From Erinaceus europaeus (Eukaryota > Chordata > Mammalia > Eulipotyphla > Erinaceidae), in the NCBI RefSeq assembly GCF_950295315.1, contig NC_080175.1, forward strand, positions 84,385,566 through 84,449,565: a DNA stretch of 64,000 nt, in the 5' to 3' direction. The position numbers and the translations under genes are program-made. Below the pieces are notes generated by a model, which was not told where the DNA came from, did no database searches, and was given only the letters and a program-made list of their open reading frames with translations. Below are positions 45,671-58,334 of this stretch, piece by piece. Every line of letters starts with the position of its first letter. The stretch's first letter is position 1.

Positions 45671-47544
45671 AACTGCTTTCTTAGGTTTTCTGTCATTAAC
45701 ATATACTGCCAATAAAATATATCATTACATCAGCAATATAGAAAAATATATCCAATAACTATAAAATAGATGAGAAGTCATCTACATATTATTTTATCAA
45801 AGACAGACTTCTAACTAGATTTTATTTTACTATTACACTACACAGTTACAATAAGACAACTTCATCACACCATGGTAAATCTTTGAAAATAAGAGCTTAA
45901 AACTGACAGGTGGATGTGACTTTTATTTACAAATACACTTTAATACATTGTAATAATGTTTAACTTTACTGTTTACCATTTATTTGATTCCATTTTTTAT
46001 TAATTATACCAAATTATTAAAAATATTTTAATTGACACTATGCTGATTTCTTTTTCAGAATATTCCATTAGAATATTCTCAAGTATATATTTGAGGAGTT
46101 GTACCTGTCCTTTAAAATCATGTATGCTGATTATATAAAAACATAATTTTATTCATACAGCTCTAATGAGTTATATTTTAAACACTAACTTGATCAGGTG
46201 TTCTACCTCAGAGTATTCAAGAATATATATCATTAGTAGTTTGAACTAATGATATGATTGATTAAAATCACATTTATTTTTTGAAAATGTTCTGAAGAAA
46301 GATCTGCCTTTAGCTTATAGACACTTTATAGTAAAATTTCAAATAGATGTTTAGACTGAGGGATAAAAAAGATGATATAATCAGCATAAATGAGCACGCA
46401 GGCTAGCAACAGAAGACCTTCCCAGTGAAGAGTGTTAAGTACAGCCTTACAGTCCATATGATTTGACATTGTGTTTGATAAAACACAGAAAAGATTTCAG
46501 AGGATAAATTCCTAACTAAAGGCTGAACAATGAGGTCTGTTACATTAGGCACTTCTCCAGTGGAGGTTTTTTTTTTTTGCTTATAACCTAGAAAGCTAAA
46601 CTTTACACTTACTCCCCAGAGGCAACTTATTAAGACACAATGTAGAGGGATCCACTTCTTTTAATCAAACTTGAGTGAAAAGAAGACTGAAGAAGGTTTG
46701 AAAGCACTTTTTTTGCCCCTTAAGCATTTGTTTACCTCTAAATTAGTAGTATCATTTATATAACTATTATGTTGCTTTTAAGTTTAATATGTATACTAAT
46801 GTTCTTGGAAACCATAAGTGGTATTTATTATCTGAATATTTATATGGAACCCTGATTGGATTTTTCATCTGAGAGAACTGCCAGAATATACTCATCATGA
46901 TCCTGTAGTTGAGAAGAATTGATTCAAATTTATATTTCCACTGGTTCTGAAACAACCAGCAGTAATGGAACTCTGAAGTCTATAATAGTTTCCATTCATC
47001 ACGTAACACTTGTGCTTTTATACACATAGGTACTCTAAAATAGAAATCCAGTACACTCGCTATCCACCCGAGGATTCAAGATCAAGACTACAAAGGTGGC
47101 TATAAATGTCAACAGTACACATCTCAGTAGCCCTACAGCTGTCAGGAAGGCATATCAACAGTTTAAGAAAGTAATCATCCATGGCCTACCACGCAATAGT
47201 ATGACAACATATCTATTAAGAAAGATGGTCAGCTCACAGGCATATTATATTAAAAGACAAACATGCGTATCTCCTAGTCTGGATGTATAATATTGTTAAT
47301 GCAGGGAAGAAATTGTTTGCATCATAACTAATACATATATTCACCTGAAGCAAATGCTTTAAATGGTACTGTTTTGCAATGGTTGGTCAATCATATTTTG
47401 TTAGAAAGTATGCACATTCTAGACTATATTTTTCCTTTCTCCTATTCCAAAAAAAAAAAAACCAAAAAGATATGTGTGTGTGCTTTTATATTAGTTGTCA
47501 GGTAATATATGGTCCCAGAGGCAGATATATAACCTTTAAAAAAA
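45671..47544. other. Unique AT-rich intron DNA
   Basis: No recognisable repeat in 1.9 kb apart from homopolymer runs (T14 near 46567, A12 near 47450). Confidence 0.55.
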
Positions 47545-47553
47545 GTGAGGTGT

Positions 47554-47837
47554 CGGGAGTTGGGCTGTAGCGCAGCAGGTTAAGCGCAGGTGGCGCAAAG
47601 CTCAAGGACTGGCATAAGGATCCCGGTTCGAACCCCGGCTCCCCACCTGCAGGGGAGTTTGCTTCACAGGTGGTGAAGCAGGTCTGCAGGTGTCTATCTT
47701 TCTCTCCCCCTGTCTTCCCCTCCTCTCTCCGTTTCTCTCTGTCCTATCCAACAACGACAACAATAATAACTACAACAATAAAACAACAAGGACAACAAAA
47801 GGGAATAAATAAATAAAATAAAATATTTTTAAAAAAT
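47554..47837 (+). mobile_element. SINE-A, young full-length copy, 9-bp TSD
   Basis: The best preserved SINE-A here. The A box TAGCGCAGCAGGTT (47568-47581) and a perfect B box GGTTCGAACC (47625-47634) could form a Pol III promoter. Body, CAACAACGACAACAATAATA segment and AATAAATAAATAAAATAAAA tail follow. GTGAGGTGT lies at 47545-47553 and 47838-47846. Confidence 0.95.
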
Positions 47838-47879
47838 GTGAGGTGTTTTAGTCTTGTTTGTTTTGGCTTCCACTGGGAT

Positions 47880-47926
47880 ATCACCATTCCAGGCTAACTT
47901 CTTCTGATAAAGAGACAGAGAGACAC
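47880..47926 (-). repeat. SINE-D, 3' part, split by a later insertion
   Basis: CACCATTCCAGGCTAACTTC, TTCTGATAAAGAGACAGAGA: complement of a SINE-D tail. It continues at 48252 after the nested SINE-B. Confidence 0.7.
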
Positions 47927-47996
47927 TACAGGGGGTCAGTCAGTGATGCAGCCAGTTGAACACTCTCTCTCTCCCTCCCTACCCTCTCTCTCTCTC

Positions 47997-48058
<62 letters not shown>

Positions 48059-48251
48059 GCACAGGTTACTATGTGCATATGTGCAAGGATCTGGATTAAA
48101 GCCCCTGGTCCCCATCAGCAGGTACGGTGCTTCATGAATGCTGTAGCAGTGTTCCCATGTCTCCCTTTCTCTCTCTTCTCCATCTCCACATTCTCTCTGA
48201 ATTTCTGTTTGTGTATATGAAAAATAAAGTAAAAGTTACAAATAAAAGTAA
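47927..48251 (+). mobile_element. SINE-B nested in a SINE-D, 12-bp TSD
   Basis: GGGGGTCAGTCAGTGATGCAGC head, a large CT/CA microsatellite inside the tRNA-like part, then GTGCAAGGATCTGGATTAAA, GCCCCTGGTCCCCATCAGCA, pyrimidine stretch and an AAAATAAAGTAAAAG tail. ACAGAGAGACAC lies at 47915-47926 and 48252-48263, duplicated from the host SINE-D. Confidence 0.88.
47964..48057 (+). repeat. (CT)n(CA)28 microsatellite inside a SINE head
   Basis: CTCTCTCTCTCCCTCCCTAC, more CT units and then CA from 48002 to 48057. It lies between the A-box region and the B-box region of the SINE-B, so it disrupts its internal promoter. Confidence 0.95.
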
Positions 48252-48370
48252 ACAGAGAGACACCATACCATCCAACTTTCCTCCAGGGTCAGAAATGCCA
48301 GGCCTCAAACTAGGTTATATGCATGGCAAAGCAGATGTGCTCTGAGTGAGGTATCTCTACCACTCAACTA
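48252..48370 (-). repeat. SINE-D, 5' part, after the nested insertion
   Basis: ACCATACCATCCAACTTTCC, CAGGCCTCAAACTAGGTTAT and ATGCATGGCAAAGCAGATGT are the complement of a SINE-D body, B box and head. Confidence 0.7.
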
Positions 48371-49440
48371 TTTGTTGTAGTTACATTACTATATTCAAGC
48401 ATATTTTTAAATGTCATTAAAAAACTGAAATTTAAAAATGTAGCATATTTTACTGCACTTGTATAGAAGAATCAAGGTCAAAGTCCCATATTAGAACTTT
48501 GACTAAGGAAAAGAAACGTCTAGATAGTATTTAAAACACTTACTCTGGTTTGAGTTAGTATTAACTTGTGCAAGCTTGAGTAACTTCCTTAGATTTTGTC
48601 TGCACTTTAGGGTGTTGACTTTATTGTTGACTTAATTTATTTATTGGATAGATACAGACAGAAATTGAGAGGGGGATGGGAGATAAAGAGGGAGAGAGCG
48701 AGAGAAAATTAATTTGATAGGCATTTGTTAACTGCATATGTTTCTATAGTTGGCTATATGCATGTTAATCAAATTACCAGGGAAGTAAATCAATATTAAA
48801 TATATTTTATGATAAATATTCTTTTTTACTTTATTAGGAGGATGTTAATGCATATAGTTGATGTCTTGATTGGTCTAACAGCAATCACACAATTCCAAGG
48901 AGAAGCTCTGCTCTGGATTACGGATATATATGAAATATATCATTGATATTACTATAGTAAATCAGTCACTAAGAGTAGAGTGGGAAGCACATGTTTTCAA
49001 ATGATTTAAGTATATTTTATTATTGTACTTTTATTTACTTACATCTGATAAAAAATTACACTTATTTCAAATTATGCTTCCAATAAAAGACCATCTCATC
49101 TTGAGTATGTTCAGAAATAAGAAAGATTCTAATGTTTTAGGATTTTTTTCTCAATGAAAATAGCAGATATTGTATTCAAAGTGAAAATGGAATTTGATTT
49201 TTTTCTTCCCCCAGTATTGTTATTGATCATTTACCTGGCACGGATGAGTGAGCACACAGCTGGATCACTTTGTTATTTTCTCACAACTGAGGCCCTTATC
49301 CCCCTCCACCGACTCACCAGGACCCACTACATAAACATCAGACATTATATAAAATATTCTATACTTTCTCTACATTTTGAAACTAGTTACATAAAATTTC
49401 ATGAAATTTTAGACATACATTTTAAATCTGTTTAATGTTT
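48371..49440. other. Unique intron DNA with a SINE tail scrap
   Basis: Mostly unique. At about 48635-48712 TTATTTATTGGATAGATACA and GACAGAAATTGAGAGGGG are the complement of a SINE-B tail, with nothing after it. Confidence 0.55.
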
Positions 49441-49560
49441 ATTTATATGTGATCAATGGTGGTTTACAAGATTGAGAGATTACAAGGTATTGTCCTACAC
49501 TACCCCCATCACCAAACTTCTGTGAATTTTTGAGCCTTCAGAAAACTTGATGTTAGTAAA
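49441..49560 (-). repeat. L1 3'-UTR fragment, minus orientation
   Basis: GTGGTTTACAAGATTGAGAG, ATTGTCCTACACTACCCCCA and TCACCAAACTTCTGTG share the layout of 20756-20870. Confidence 0.55.
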
Positions 49561-49700
49561 TATATATATCCCTCTCTTTCTCTCACCAGAGTACTGCTCA
49601 GTTCTGGCTTATGGTAGTTCTGGGGATTGAACCTGCAAACTCAGAGCTTCTGGTTTGAAGATAGTTTGCATCACCAATATGCTATTTCCCTGACTCTAAC
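49561..49700 (-). mobile_element. SINE-C, minus orientation
   Basis: CACCAGAGTACTGCTCAGTT, CTGGCTTATGGTAGTTCTGG, GGATTGAACCTGC (B-box complement) and TTTGCATCACCAATATGCTA (head complement). Confidence 0.8.
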
Positions 49701-51845
49701 TGTTATTTGTATTACCCATCCTAATTAAAACTCCTTCTTTTGTTCTTCATCAGAATGCAGCTCTTACATCTGCACTTTAAACATGGTTATTTGAGTTGAC
49801 AGAATTTAAGTATTTTTTCTTGACTACTCCAGTAGCAAAGCAATGAAACATTCTCTGCTAACAGATATTTATACAATAATTAATGCAACTTGCAGTCTAG
49901 AAAATAATAACAAAGATTTTTCAAAGTTTCCTAGTAGGCATGTATGAGTTAATTTGATTGAAAGAATCACCATGGCTTTCAGTAATTACATTATCTTTTT
50001 AAAATATATGTTTCAGTTCTGGTATTAATAGGTGCTTTTCTTTATAAACAAATATATTCTACTAGGTGCCATATTTATTCAATGTCCTAACATAGGAATT
50101 TATAATTTATTGTGGATCTTTTAATGTTTCAGAAATTTCAGTACAGTAAATAAAAAAGTTTTATAGGTACTTAAAAGCTTTTCTTAAAGACAGAAATACA
50201 TGAGAGACTCCCAAATGTCTATATTTACTCATCATAATTCTAGATAAATTATAAGTCAGTAGTAAATTTTCCATAAAATTGTGTTGAGTTAAAGAATATA
50301 TGAATGAATTTTCACACATATGTGAATAACCTAGTAGATACTTAGTAAATAATATTTCTTACTTCAACAAAGCAACGCTACAATAAAATATATAAGTGTA
50401 ATCACAAGGGTTGTGACTTTATGATGGTACATAGTTTGGAGACATCTTATTAGCAATTTAATGATGCTTTACAATAGTATAGAATAGCAGAGGTGCACTT
50501 TTTTGCACCATACCCACCATCAAAGTCCGAAGTCGTATGTAACAACCTCCATTGATTACTATCTAAGTTCTCACAGTCTGAGAGCCAGTTTGGCTATACG
50601 TCCATGTGTTTCTATGCATGAAACCATCCAGAGGTCTTGCACCTTCTTACCTCATTCCAAACAAAATCATCACCAGTTCCACAGCACAAACTATCATGTC
50701 TTATTTACTGCAAGGTATGTTCCTTACATAGTGACTGTTTAAGAGGTGAGACATGCATAATACTATTAAGATGACGTTTTGTGCCAAAGGCATGCCTTAT
50801 AACTATACTGATGCAATGCTTAATTTCACAAAACTCAGTTATACCACTCTGAAAAGCAATCATCTCTTCCAGAAGAGTTTATTTAGTACAGATTGATGAG
50901 AAACATCACTTGATACTACTCAAGTGCTTTGATTTGTGTAAACTGAATAACAGAAAGAAGACACAATGACAGCAACACCTCTTTCCCAACTCCAGTTTCA
51001 TTTTTTCAATTCTCTGGAAGCTTTGTATTATTATTAATATCGATATACTGTCTCTATACCAAAATTAGTGGATTGTAGACAGACTGTCTATAGCAAATTG
51101 CCCATTAAGTTTTGTTTGAAATTCCATCTAACTCTACTAGAAATATCAATACTTTCTATGAAATAGTATTCAAGGGTCATTCAATATAAGTACTACTAAT
51201 TACAGTAGTATGAGCATTACTAAGTTAAACCATTCATATTTTTAGGAAGCAAAATCTATTTTGGTCACTCAGGTCATTACAGGAATTCTATATTTAGTTT
51301 CTTTGATATAATGAATTATTTACTCTGCATTTCCTTTCTTACACACACAGACACACATGCACACACACACATGCACACACAATTTCATACAACAATGAAT
51401 GATGAAACATAGAAATCAGTGTTTTTTTTTTAAACTGAGAAAAATCAAATTCACATTTCAGTGTGATAGTAAGGTATTATCATTTATAGGGTTGATAAAA
51501 TATGATTTTTATAATTACTAATGTAAATATTCCTTTTCATAGCATATTCAGTCTAAGGTATCTTTTCCTAATATAAAGTCTAGTATTAAGGTAAAACCCT
51601 TTGATGCTATTTGTTAGTTTTGCTGTATGACCATTATCTACTTAGCAAAAAGAGCTGTAATAAAAAAAGACAACTTACTAGTACCCAAATACATAAAAGA
51701 CTTGTCCTAACCTTGGTTTAGAATTGTACCCAATAACTACTGTAGAATTCATTGTTGTGTCGTGATCCTGTGTAAACACTTAGTTGTTTAAAAACAAATT
51801 AACTCATTAAAAATAAGTTTAAGAACTTATTAAAATATTAACCTT
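49701..51845. other. Unique intron DNA
   Basis: Mostly unique. A weak L1 3'-UTR-like block in minus orientation lies at about 50497-50600 (CACCATACCCACCATCAAAG, AACCTCCATTGATTACTATC). An interrupted CA repeat lies at 51341-51381. Confidence 0.5.
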
Positions 51846-51939
51846 TTTTTTTTTTTTGGTCATCATTGGAACTTCACCTCTCCATGCTGACTTTTTCAGA
51901 TAGGGAGACAGAGAGAGAAAAAGGGAGGGGGGAAAGAGG

Positions 51940-51971
<32 letters not shown>

Positions 51972-52080
51972 AATATAACAGCCCTCAGCTATAAAGCTTG
52001 CTTTCTACAATGTGGTGGGATTTGGCTCAAACCTTGGTAGCTCCCACTATCCAGGTGGGCTACTTTGCCTACATTCCACT
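51846..52080 (-). mobile_element. SINE-D, full length, with AG-rich expansion
   Basis: TTTGGTCATCATTGGAACTT, CACCTCTCCATGCTGACTTT, then GA-rich DNA including (AG)n at 51946-51970, TCAGCTATAAAGCTTGCTTT, TGGCTCAAACCTTGG (B-box complement) and ATCCAGGTGGGCTACTTTGC (head complement). It fixes the full layout of SINE-D. Confidence 0.75.
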
Positions 52081-53938
52081 GAATTTTAAACTATTCAGTT
52101 ATTCTTTGAAATGTAATACCTTACTTTGAACATTCATTAAAAGCAGTAACCAATAAGACTTTTCCTCTACGTTTTTCTAGAACAGTAAATAGAGTAAGTA
52201 CATTTCATTAATGTCAAAGTTCTCCTCCTTTAAAAGCCTTATGTAGGAGAAGAGAACACACACCTCACTGTCTGAATGAGGTTTTGTGATATGACCACAC
52301 ATTATTAAAAATAAGAATCTATAAGAAGACATTTATTTGACATAGCTATGTACATACAAAGCAATTCAAAATAAAAGGACTACTCTAGAATTTAAATTTA
52401 AGGGGAAAAGTCATCATAAAAAAGTCATCATTTGGTTCAAATTTGTTACTGTTTAAACTACCACCAAGCAAGTCTAATGCCTACTGAAAAATCCTCCAGT
52501 TAAGAATACTGCTTTAAACAAAGATGAATACAAACTCAGCCGCCACCCCTCCCCTAGCAAGAGGCACTTAGAGTAATGAAATCTATCCTCTTTCTAAAAG
52601 TTAATTTGCACACATTTTGTAGTATTTCTTCTGGGAAATTAATACAAACCTCTAGGCAATGGTCTAGTCTCCAGAAAAACTCTACCTGAGAAGTTGATAA
52701 TTTACATGTGTAAATCTTGTGGAAGATTTATCAAGAACCAAAAATAGTAGAGCAATCCCTCTTTCATCAGTTATTTAATTTGTGAGTTTCTGGCTGTGGA
52801 ATATCAAGGAAGAGAGGGGAGAGAGAATAAGAAAATGAGTTTTGCATATTCAACTCACATCGTCATAAGGTAGAGGAAGCCCACAAGACTTCTGGAACAT
52901 CCTCCTGCCGGGTTTACACATGGCATTCCACTCAGCCCATGAAATACTGGACTGTTTAGCAATGGCAGATAGGAAGCAAACAGACTGCTGTGATGCAAAA
53001 GCTTCCATTTTCTTAAGTCAGTAAACTAATCATGTTTCCATGACTCCTCCTGACAGGTTGCTTTCCTACCTTGTAAAAGAGTTTGTCCAGTTCTTACCAA
53101 CTCTAGGGCAGACAGAGATAGGTTGATAACTATTTCTGTGGCAAAATGCCTCCACAACTATGCCACTGAAGACCACAAACTGGATGCCACATCTGAATAA
53201 TGGCCCAATAATCTTGGAGATTAAGAATAAATCCTTTAAAATGAAAAGTAAATCAGGAAATTGTATACGTCTTCAGGGTAAACAGCCTCCAAAGGACTAG
53301 GATGGTAACTATTTTAAAGTAAGGCTGGGGAATGATACATGTGTTTAGAGCATACGATTAAAAGCACAACCCCATTACAATATTTGGAAAAAGCAAATAC
53401 CATTGTCAAAAATGTAAACAATATTTGTGACAACTTTCAGGAGGCTTTCTTGGAAAAGTAAATGCTGCCAACCTCCTGTGTTGTGAGAAGAGAGTTAAAG
53501 AGCTCATTGAAAATATATCTGCCAACCAAGGAGCATTTGAGAAAGAATCATGTACAAAACCTATTTAAATGAGAAAAAAAAGAATAAATGGTTTCAAGAG
53601 CATTAGCTAAGATAGAGGACATCATAACTAAAATTGAAGAGAACAATTAGGGAATCATATTATTACAACAAATAGAATATACCAGGATCATTTTACTATT
53701 AAAATGGATGGGCTAGAGTTCTAACTATAAGCATATAAAATAAAAGCTCTTTAGTGTATGCTGTTCCTATAGTAATACATATGGAAATGTCTACATAAAA
53801 TTGCTTTATTTAAAGCATCATGTTTTCCATGACCTAAAACAACTCGATTATCTCCATTTAGCTCTTAGCTGAAGTTTTATAGTATAGATTTAGTTTTTGT
53901 ATTCTCCTTTAAATTTCCATGCCAAATGAGATTTTAAG
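52081..53938. other. Repeat-poor stretch, candidate conserved non-coding region
   Basis: 1.85 kb with no recognisable repeat or microsatellite and good complexity, denser in G+C around 52800-53220. It could be a regulatory element of EPHA3, but conservation must be tested. No coding frame. Confidence 0.35.
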
Positions 53939-54085
53939 TTTTATTTTATTTTATTTTATTTTATTTTATTTTTTTACCAAAGCACTTAATCAGCTCTGGC
54001 TTATGGTGTAGTGGGGGATTCAATCTAGGACTTTGGAGTTTCAGGCATGAGAGTGTCTACTTAACCATTATGCCATCTAACCCCG
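53939..54085 (-). mobile_element. SINE-C with a (TTTTA)n tail
   Basis: A (TTTTA)6-type run at 53939-53972 is the complement of the A-rich tail. Then CAGCTCTGGCTTATGGTGTA, GGGATTCAATCTAGGAC and TACTTAACCATTATGCCATC (head complement). Confidence 0.85.
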
Positions 54086-54174
54086 TCTGATCTTAAAGTT
54101 TTTGCAACACTTAATATGGTCATCTATTCTAATCATATAATAAATACATTTCTCTCTCTTTTTTTTCTTTACTT

Positions 54175-54303
54175 CTTTTTGTATTTTTTAACCAAAGCAT
54201 TGCTCAGTTCTGGCTTATGGTCGTAGGGTAGATTGAACCTGGGGCTGTGGAGCCTGATGCATGAAGATCTTTTTGCATAACCATTATGCTATCCACCCCT
54301 GCC
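54175..54303 (-). mobile_element. SINE-C, minus orientation
   Basis: AACCAAAGCATTGCTCAGTT, CTGGCTTATGGTCGTAGGGT, AGATTGAACCTGGGGC and TTTTGCATAACCATTATGCT (head complement). It lies about 90 bp from another SINE-C in the same orientation. Confidence 0.85.
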
Positions 54304-55159
54304 CCATAAATAATTTTAAAAACATGAAATATCTGTTGTAATGTTGTTTGCAAACATATCAAATACTTCATAAATAATCTTTACACAGTTATGTTATACT
54401 GGCTTTTAGATATCATTACTTAATTAAATACTTCTTTATCATTACTTTATTAAGTGCATTCAATCAATACGTTTTAATATCTGGAATTCAAGTGATTCCT
54501 GATGACTAGAAAATTAAAATGCATGCCTGTACACATGAAGCTCTAGATTTGATACTGAGCACCACATGTAGCATAGGATGAAGCAGTGTTCTGCTTTGTT
54601 CTATGAACATTGAAATAAACTTATTTATAAAAATAAATTTGAGAATCAGCATTTGATAATTATGTCATCTACACTAAGACAAGACAGTCATCTATTTGGA
54701 GAAAGAGAATAGTAGTTTTCAGAGAAATTGCATTCCTTGATAATAGATTATCCTCAAGACTCTAAAATTACCAATACTCTAGAAAATGGAAGAGGGAGGG
54801 AATGACGTCTGAACTTGAGGATACTGGATTTAATTCTAGTTTGCTTCTTGACTATGTGGTAGATGAGCCAGGCAATGCTACTTTATATCATAATTAATCA
54901 CAAGTTTTATAAGATGACATGTAAAAAGAAACATACTTGCTGAAAACTATGAAATTGATCCTTAATATCATCTTGGAAAGTATAAAAATCCCTATGATCT
55001 GCTTAAGTTAATACTGCGTCTGGACATTTTTAAAACAGACTGACTTTCAGATATCCTCTTTAATTCATAATGTATCCGTTAATGCTATAGAAAAATAGAT
55101 CATTTCCTGTATTCTGTGGGAATTTAGACTTCCTGAGAGGGCTATTCATATTAGAATCA

Positions 55160-55201
<42 letters not shown>

Positions 55202-55990
55202 GAATATAGCATGCTTGGTAAAGCTTTTTCTTTCAATCAAACATATTTTCTACCTCCACTCCAAATAATATGAAAGAGTTTGGAGATGGACTGTTGGTCA
55301 GTATCGGCTACTTCTGACTCCTATGTTTTTTAAATAGGTACATTTTAAATTGTAAATCATTTCACAATACTGTATTATCTAAATTTATTCAGGAGCACTG
55401 GAGAAAAGTATGAAAAACACTTCTCATCATAGGCAGACATCCATTTCCTTCCTACTGCATCAAATTGTATCCAGTTTGAAGACTTTACTGTGACAGGTTC
55501 CATCAATAATTTAAGTACCCCATAGAAGTATTCTCACTCTGTACAGAACTATACCCTATAAATGTTCTATATGAAAGGTAAGGAAATGAATAAAGGTGTT
55601 ATGAACCTTTTTATTTTAGCACTTATTCTGTAAAAGGATGGCCTATTTTTATGGATGACCTTCTATGACATTGATAAATCAATCAGAATGTGTTCTGGAC
55701 TAAAAATTATCTACATAAATTTGAGAATATAGAAATTTATAGAAGATTCATATCACTGAACATATATATTCAAAAGTGTATGCACTGACATTTTTTCTGA
55801 TTTCCTGAAGGTATCTTCTCGCCTTTCAGTATCTTCTACACTTCTTTCCTTAACTTTCTCTCATCAGTGCTATATTTCATTGGCTTCTGCTATTCCTGTG
55901 AGTTGTACTCAGACATCACTTACTGCAGCCCTCCAAGTGTAACTCTTGGGACATTTAAAATCTGTGCATTACCGTGTATTGCATTCTTTT
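54304..55990. other. Unique intron DNA
   Basis: Unique except for (TC)18 at 55164-55199 and a weak MIR-like patch at about 54806-54885 (GGATTTAATTCTAGTTTGCT, GAGCCAGGCAATGCTAC). Confidence 0.5.
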
Positions 55991-56196
55991 TTTTTTTTAC
56001 TTTATATTTATTTATTTATTCCCCTTTTGTTGCCCTTGTTGTTTTATTGTTGTAGTTATTATCGATGTCATTGTTGTTGGATAGGACAGAGAGAAATGGA
56101 GAGAGGAGGGGAAGACAGAGAAGAGGAGAGAAAGACAGACACCTGCAGACCTGCTTCACCGCCTGTGAAGCGACTCCCCTGCAGGTGAGGAGCCGG
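55991..56196 (-). mobile_element. SINE-A, 5'-truncated, 11-bp TSD
   Basis: Tail, GTTGTAGTTATTATCGATGT, GGACAGAGAGAAATGGAGAG, body and GCAGGTGAGGAGCCGG, truncated before the B box. TGCATTCTTTT lies at 55980-55990 and 56197-56207. Little divergence, so a young copy. Confidence 0.92.
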
Positions 56197-56207
56197 TGCA
56201 TTCTTTT

Positions 56208-57599
56208 AAACTAGGTAAGGTAAGATTTTTTTGTTTTATCATCAACAAAGTTTGGTGCCATTTATACATTTTCAACAGATATTTTTTTAGTGAATATAGA
56301 AAATTGAGATTTTCTGTGACAGATTCAATATCAAATGGGAAAAGCCCTACTTAAAATCATATACACATTAATTTAGATATTTAAATTCTTAGCTAAACTA
56401 CTTTATACCTCACATATTAAGATGGTCACTATACTAAATTATTTTCCAAGTTTCAAAACTGCAGAAAACTTTGGCACTAAGATATGCAAAGCAGGCATTC
56501 AATTCACTACATCTAATGGTCAATTATATTGATTTTTGTATCTATATATTTCTTACTATGACACATGATATCTCCTATATTCATGTTTTGCTATTAATAG
56601 ACACAATACATACTTTGTAATTAAGATATTGTCATTACACATTAGAAAATGGTATAATTTAGCACAAAGGTTTTAATAATTGTACTTAAACAAACTGCCC
56701 TCATTTTCCCCCATATATATATTTTTTTCATGTTGTTTTGAATTTATATCATTCAATCAGTTAGGTTATCAGTATCTGAAAATTTATAAAAGGGAAAAAT
56801 AAATAGGCCCAAGGAGATAATCAAAGTCTTTCATGCTAGTCCTAGGTTCAGTTGGCAGTACCATAATAGCTAGGGCTGAGTGATGAGCTTCACAAAACAA
56901 ACAAAGTATGTAAGTTAAGATAAAGCAAACTATTAACATACTAACATGACAAAGCTGGAAAGAGATTTTTCAAGATTAAAAAGGATAAAGCCCAAAATAA
57001 AGGGAAAACTCCGATTTGTGTTGGGCTAAACAAAATGGTAGAGTAGGTGACCCCCATTCTTCTGTGAATTTTGTGCTTGAACATTTACATCACAAAACCT
57101 AACTCATGAAGATTCCTTTGTGACCACAAAATCTATAGTTGTAGTTCACTTGTAGCCACCTGAGGGCTTGTATGGAGTTCTAAAAATTTATTGCTAGGCA
57201 TGCATGTTCCCCACCAAGGTCAAACACAGTGAACGTTTGCCTTCATGTTTCAGATTTCATCTTGTGAACAAGAATCCTTTGACGATTTGTTTAGTGGGAT
57301 GTTTGCGTCATTATATTTTTTATGGGGTTATGCTTATATCTTCCCCTTTAAAGCATTCATTGACATAGATAATACTCATTGTCTTCTATTACAAGTAAGT
57401 GTGATGGAAATGGCCAAAAACAAAGAAACTTACTACTCTTCCATGATTATAAATTTTTACGTAAGACACAAGCACTGAAATATATAAAATGAGTGAGTAA
57501 TATGCCAAATGGACTACAAAGATTCTACCACATTCCTATAGGCTTGTAAAGTTATTTAAAAAACATGTTTATCTCTATTTCACTTATTGTTTCCTTTTT
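56208..57599. other. Unique intron DNA
   Basis: Mostly unique. A degenerate plus-strand SINE-C-like scrap lies at about 56800-56895 (CTTTCATGCTAGTCCTAGGT, TAGCTAGGGCTGAGTGATGA). Confidence 0.5.
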
Positions 57600-57985
57600 A
57601 TTATTAAATAGCACAAAGAGAAATTGAAAATGGAAGTGTATGAGATTGAGATAGAGACAGAGAAAGTGGGGCAGACTTCAGTGCACATAGTACCAAGCAT
57701 AAGGACCTACTAAAGGATCCAAGTTCAAGCCCTTGCCTCCTCACCTGCTGGGGGATTGCCCCACAAACACCACAGCCTGTAAAGTTCTCTTTCTTCCCCT
57801 TCTATAACTTCCTCTTCTCTGGAGGCCATAACAAAAGGGGGGTAAAGGGGGATAAAGGAGAAGGAGAAGAAAGAGAGAGCTACCTGCAGACCTGATTCAC
57901 TGTTGCTGAAGCTTCACTCCTGCAGTTGGGAAGTGGGGTCTCAAACCTGGTTCCTTGACCAGGTGTGCCACACCCTGTAAAGTTA
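57600..57985. repeat. Cluster of interrupted SINEs
   Basis: A minus-strand SINE tail (57600-57662) is followed by a plus-strand SINE-A-like unit (CAAGCATAAGGACCTACTAA, AAGTTCAAGCCCTTGCC B box, 57663-57835), then minus-strand sequence (CCTGCAGACCTGATTCACTG, TCTCAAACCTGGTTCCTTGA, CCAGGTGTGCCACACCC, 57850-57975). CCTGTAAAGTT occurs at 57776-57786 and 57974-57984 and may be a TSD. The order of events is unclear. Confidence 0.55.
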
Positions 57986-58334
57986 TTTTTTTTATTAGTT
58001 AACTCATTCATAGCCCTCTGTTATTTGTTTACCAGTTTTTCTATTTTCAATCATAAATAAAGTAACCTTTGGAGAGAGAAAATAGCATCTTTAAGAGAAA
58101 ATCAAGGTGGGGAGAGATTAAAGAGGTTTGAGGGATAAATCAAATGTTTTCTCATAGGGCTTTAAGAAGTTACTAGACTATGTTCAGAACGTATTGCTCA
58201 GTCAGTGATAATAGCTATACTGTTGGCCTAGTAAACACTTGCTTTTATTAGGGAATTTTTCATTTGGCATGAATGCATAAGTGACTCACAAACATTATAA
58301 TTTTGAAACAAGTAGAACGCCGACAGTGAAGGGC

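Noticed and set aside
47568..47634. tRNA gene
   Set aside because: A and B boxes are present, but the sequence continues into a SINE body and tail with TSD, and the cloverleaf is not preserved. It is a tRNA-derived SINE head.
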